From NCBI GenBank assembly GCA_031549885.1, contig JAVBPD010000001.1, forward strand, positions 1 to 14,164: a DNA stretch of 14,164 nucleotides, read 5' to 3'. The notes beneath the pieces are model-generated. The model did no database searches. It was not told the origin of the DNA and saw only the letters and a program-made list of their open reading frames with translations. The position numbers and the translations under genes are program-made. This DNA comes from WQUF01 sp031549885 (lineage in GTDB: Bacteria; Bacillota; Clostridia; Clostridiales; Clostridiaceae). Shown in pieces: positions 11,546-14,164 of the stretch (within the stretch, counting starts at the first letter, position 1; every line of letters begins with the position of its first letter).

Positions 11546-13492
11546 TTAGATACCCCCTTTAAATAATTTTTCTTCTTCTTTGCTTATTTTAATATTTAAT
11601 CTAATATTTTTAGATCCTGTAATACTAATTATTGCTTCGCCTGTTTTAAAGACAGGAATAGCTTCTATTTCCTTTTCACTTAAACTTTTCTTGAATACAT
11701 CTTTTAGAACATTTGATGAATTTGAATCTTGTTGCATCACAATTTTGTATTGCATTAACTCAAATAGAGTTCTTATTGCATTTACTTCTTCACTCTGTGC
11801 TCCTTCAAGTACAGAATCTCTAACTGAGTGCATAGCCATTATAATAGATCCAAAGTACTTTCTAGCTTCTCGTGCGAACGCAGTGATGTAATCAACAGAA
11901 TTGGAGTTCTTAGTATTAATGATCTTAGCAGCTTCATCTATGATTAATAAATAATTTTGTACCTGTTCAATACTTATTTCTCCATCCTCATATAATTTCT
12001 TTTGATTTGAACCTTTATTAATTAGCTCATCCCATAACATGCTTAAAGTGCTGAACAACTGAGCATTGAATATCTCTTTTTTTAATGAAGTTAAATTGCG
12101 TATATTGAAACATATAAATTGTTTATCTAGGAGGTTATTAATAGTGCTATGACGATTGAATAAATGTCCAAAATTATAAATGATACTATTTAATTTTAAT
12201 TCTAGCCTTTCTAATCTTGAGAGCTTTGTTAATGTTGTTGGACTTAATTCTCCTTTGTCTTCATGTATATAGTCATATATCTTTTCTTGTAATAAATTCA
12301 ATAAATCAGTTAGTATTGGATAATTCTTAGAATTAATTCCAGTGATACAATTACCACAGTTTGGTACTAAATTGAATTTTACATATAATTCTCTAATTAG
12401 TAGTTCTAGTTGTTCTTTATCTTCATCTCTTAGTCCAGGGCTTAAATATTCAAAGAAGTTGCTTAATTTAGAAATATGAGTTAAATAATTTGCATATTCA
12501 TCTTCATTAGTCCTAAATATTTCTAAAGGATTAATTACATTATTTGTCCCATCAAGTGTTACATAACTCCCTCCTAATTCACTTACTATTTGTTCCATCT
12601 CTCCTGTTATATCAAAGCATCTGATGATATTTCCACGAATAACATTATCAATTATTATTTTTTTAAGTAAAGTAGATTTTCCTGCACCCATCAAGCCCAT
12701 GACTAAAGCATTAAAAGATTTCCTATTTGATTCTTTTGAAAATAAATCTAATATAACTGGAGCATTAGTAATGCTATTACCAAGATACATTCCATATTTA
12801 TCTTTTAAAGATGCAGAATAAAAAGGAAGTCCTGCGCCAAGTGCATTACTTCCAATTCCTTTGCCTTCTCTTTTATCTGCCAACAATTGATTTGTGTAGT
12901 TGTCAAATAAAGAATCATATTCAGTTTTTGTTTCATTTAGTAACACAGTACCCTTGCAACCAGCGCATTCAAGTTTCTCTAATACAATTTTAATTTTTTC
13001 ATCCATTTCTAATATAGTTTTAGCATATACAAATATACGTAATTTAACATTTTTAATACACTCTGCATTAGTGGAGATGTTTTTATATAAGTCTACTAAT
13101 TCACCATGCCTGTCTTTTGCAGATAATTTGTCAATAGCGTCTTTATCATAACTATATCTCAAGCTATATTCTTTCAAGCTATTATTTATATCATGTAAAA
13201 CAGAATTTTTTTTATAAGTGGAGATATCAAAATTAACTATTGTATCTTTTATATTTAAAATATCTACAAACCAAAGTTCTTCTACTTCAGTTGGGTAATC
13301 ATATACAAAAACAGATGATACATAACCATCACCATTTTTAATATATCGTTCTGCAAATCCAATACCGCCTTGTGGTTGTATCTTCTTGATGAACTCAATA
13401 TCTACGTTTTTATTTTTAGTTGTACTTTTATTTATTCTAAGAATATAATCAAGTATTTTATTTCCTTTTTTACTTATTAAGGTATTCGCCAT
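11546..13492 (-). CDS. virB4: VirB4/TrsE/ConE-type conjugation ATPase
   Basis: The 648-residue protein powers assembly of, and transport through, the type IV secretion channel at the membrane. The N-terminal VirB4/CagE region is at about 1-230. The P-loop ATPase follows, with Walker A GLMGAGKS at 266-273, CFDITGEM with TLDG and INPLEIF downstream, Walker B LLIIDEA at 515-521, and the FAREARKYFGSIIMAMHS motif around 540-556. CxxC pairs (177-180 and 379-382) are extra. The length is typical. AAAGGAGGTAAA directly before the ATG is an ideal ribosome site. It lies 10 nt after its partner gene and is followed by the wall hydrolase, the usual order in Gram-positive conjugative elements. Confidence 0.93.
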   Translation of the reverse strand: MANTLISKKGNKILDYILRINKSTTKNKNVDIEFIKKIQPQGGIGFAERYIKNGDGYVSSVFVYDYPTEVEELWFVDILNIKDTIVNFDISTYKKNSVLHDINNSLKEYSLRYSYDKDAIDKLSAKDRHGELVDLYKNISTNAECIKNVKLRIFVYAKTILEMDEKIKIVLEKLECAGCKGTVLLNETKTEYDSLFDNYTNQLLADKREGKGIGSNALGAGLPFYSASLKDKYGMYLGNSITNAPVILDLFSKESNRKSFNALVMGLMGAGKSTLLKKIIIDNVIRGNIIRCFDITGEMEQIVSELGGSYVTLDGTNNVINPLEIFRTNEDEYANYLTHISKLSNFFEYLSPGLRDEDKEQLELLIRELYVKFNLVPNCGNCITGINSKNYPILTDLLNLLQEKIYDYIHEDKGELSPTTLTKLSRLERLELKLNSIIYNFGHLFNRHSTINNLLDKQFICFNIRNLTSLKKEIFNAQLFSTLSMLWDELINKGSNQKKLYEDGEISIEQVQNYLLIIDEAAKIINTKNSNSVDYITAFAREARKYFGSIIMAMHSVRDSVLEGAQSEEVNAIRTLFELMQYKIVMQQDSNSSNVLKDVFKKSLSEKEIEAIPVFKTGEAIISITGSKNIRLNIKISKEEEKLFKGGI

Positions 13493-13502
13493 TTTACCTC
13501 CT

Positions 13503-14054
13503 TTATGATATTTTTGTATTCATATTGTTTAATTTAAATAATATGTTTTCTTTGTTTTTTATATCAATGTTTTCTAATATACATAAATTAAATAATCGCA
13601 GAAATGATTTTTTATTCTCATTCATTTCTGTTTCATCCTTACTATATAAAATTACAAAATATTCTGTTGTGTTTATACTTTGTAATTCTTTTAATTCATT
13701 AATTTTCTCAGATAGAAATTTTTGATAAACTAAATTATCACAATTATCTAATTTATATTGGTAATATTTTAATTGTTCTTTAGTTGATACAGGATAGTCT
13801 AAAGATATAATTTTAAAATCTTGGGTATATGTCTTAAGAAAATTCTGATAGCTTTTTATTTTGTCTTGTAATTCATCACCTAAAGAAAATATATCAAATC
13901 CAACTATTCTCAATATTTCTATGCATGTATTATTTTTTAAATAAATATATCCACTACGTTTATCTAAATGATGTAGTGGATTAATATTCAAATAACTTCT
14001 ATTCGCTTTTTTACTTTTGGGTAATAGGTTCTCTATATAATCTAAAATATTAAT
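13503..14054 (-). CDS. Conjugation protein, TrsD/VirB4-N-terminal-like
   Basis: The product, of about 183 residues, has SGYIYLKNNTCIEILRI, a strand pattern, then YQNFLKTYTQDFKIISLDYPVS and a helical DNLVYQKFLSEKINELKEL segment, then EYFVILYSKD. This resembles TrsD-type proteins and the N-terminal module of VirB4, which are normally coded just before the ATPase. The open frame continues upstream of the TTG at 13991, which has no ribosome site, to ATT at 14054, 10 nt after AAGGAG. ATG at 14064 lies out of frame and meets TAA after four codons. Thus either ATT is used as the start, or a one-base shift separates the ATG from the gene. The conservative form is 13503-13991 (162 residues). Confidence 0.7.
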   Translation of the reverse strand: MNILDYIENLLPKSKKANRSYLNINPLHHLDKRSGYIYLKNNTCIEILRIVGFDIFSLGDELQDKIKSYQNFLKTYTQDFKIISLDYPVSTKEQLKYYQYKLDNCDNLVYQKFLSEKINELKELQSINTTEYFVILYSKDETEMNENKKSFLRLFNLCILENIDIKNKENILFKLNNMNTKIS

Positions 14055-14068
14055 CTATAGTCATCTCC

Positions 14069-14164
14069 TTATTTAATCGCTTTATAAGTATTTTTTTCTG
14101 CAGTGAAGGTTTGCAATAGAGAATGATAATTTTTTTTCCCCACATTATCTGGAGATGGTAATAT
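14069..14164 (-). CDS. C-terminal end of an upstream conjugation-operon gene (partial)
   Basis: The last 31 codons of a minus-strand gene run in from the window edge. They encode ILPSPDNVGKKNYHSLLQTF, then TAEKNTYKAIK and a stop. The hydrophilic, basic end suggests the cytoplasmic tail of a protein, but the family cannot be judged from this piece. Its stop lies at the ribosome site of the next gene, so it belongs to the same operon. Confidence 0.6.
   Translation of the reverse strand: MLPSPDNVGKKNYHSLLQTFTAEKNTYKAIK

Overview
The window is very AT-rich, with strong GGAGG-type ribosome sites and many small tightly packed genes, and it looks like DNA of a Clostridium or close relative. It appears to be a mobile element (integrated, or a plasmid/phage-like circle) rather than core chromosome. 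The evidence is a 3' tRNA-Leu fragment typical of an attachment site at 1105-1152, a conjugation block (VirB4-type ATPase, partner protein, lysozyme/NlpC-P60 hydrolase), and a block with phage-like genes (sigma-like regulator, DUF1659, DUF2922, recombinase relative, UviB/BhlA holin-like protein, amidase).

Layout. 1-1104: a secreted two-repeat SH3-like protein with its terminator, then non-coding DNA, possibly host flank. 1105-1152: tRNA-Leu 3' fragment. 1356-1643 (-): small helix-turn-helix protein. 1826-2735 (+) and 3972-4883 (-): two diverged copies, in inverted orientation, of one unusual cassette. Between them are five small unrecognised genes (2765-3956). 5073-8756 (-): an operon from a sigma-like regulator to a SPOR-tailed amidase. 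8924-9049 (+): a tiny membrane peptide. 9079-14164 (-): small genes followed, further upstream in transcription, by the conjugation genes; the last gene is cut by the window edge.

The main discovery is the repeated cassette. Each copy has a roughly 280-nt non-coding leader in which at least three helices are kept by compensatory changes between the copies. A terminator-like long hairpin and a nearly invariant 43-nt T-tract follow. Last comes a gene for a DUF2493/YspA-like SLOG (Rossmann-type nucleotide-binding) protein whose sense strand is almost devoid of adenine. The copy-2 reading frame has only 4 A in 408 nt. One is in the stop codon and the others encode His, Asp and Met of the family's conserved motifs. 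The depletion continues into the 5' untranslated region (one A in 154 nt), so the pressure acts on the nucleic acid and not only on the protein. I know of no described system that matches this; calling it new is inference from memory without a search.

Other points: the tyrosine-recombinase-like protein has lost its nucleophilic Tyr and two other catalytic residues, and two conjugation genes seem to start at non-standard codons (ATA, ATT).
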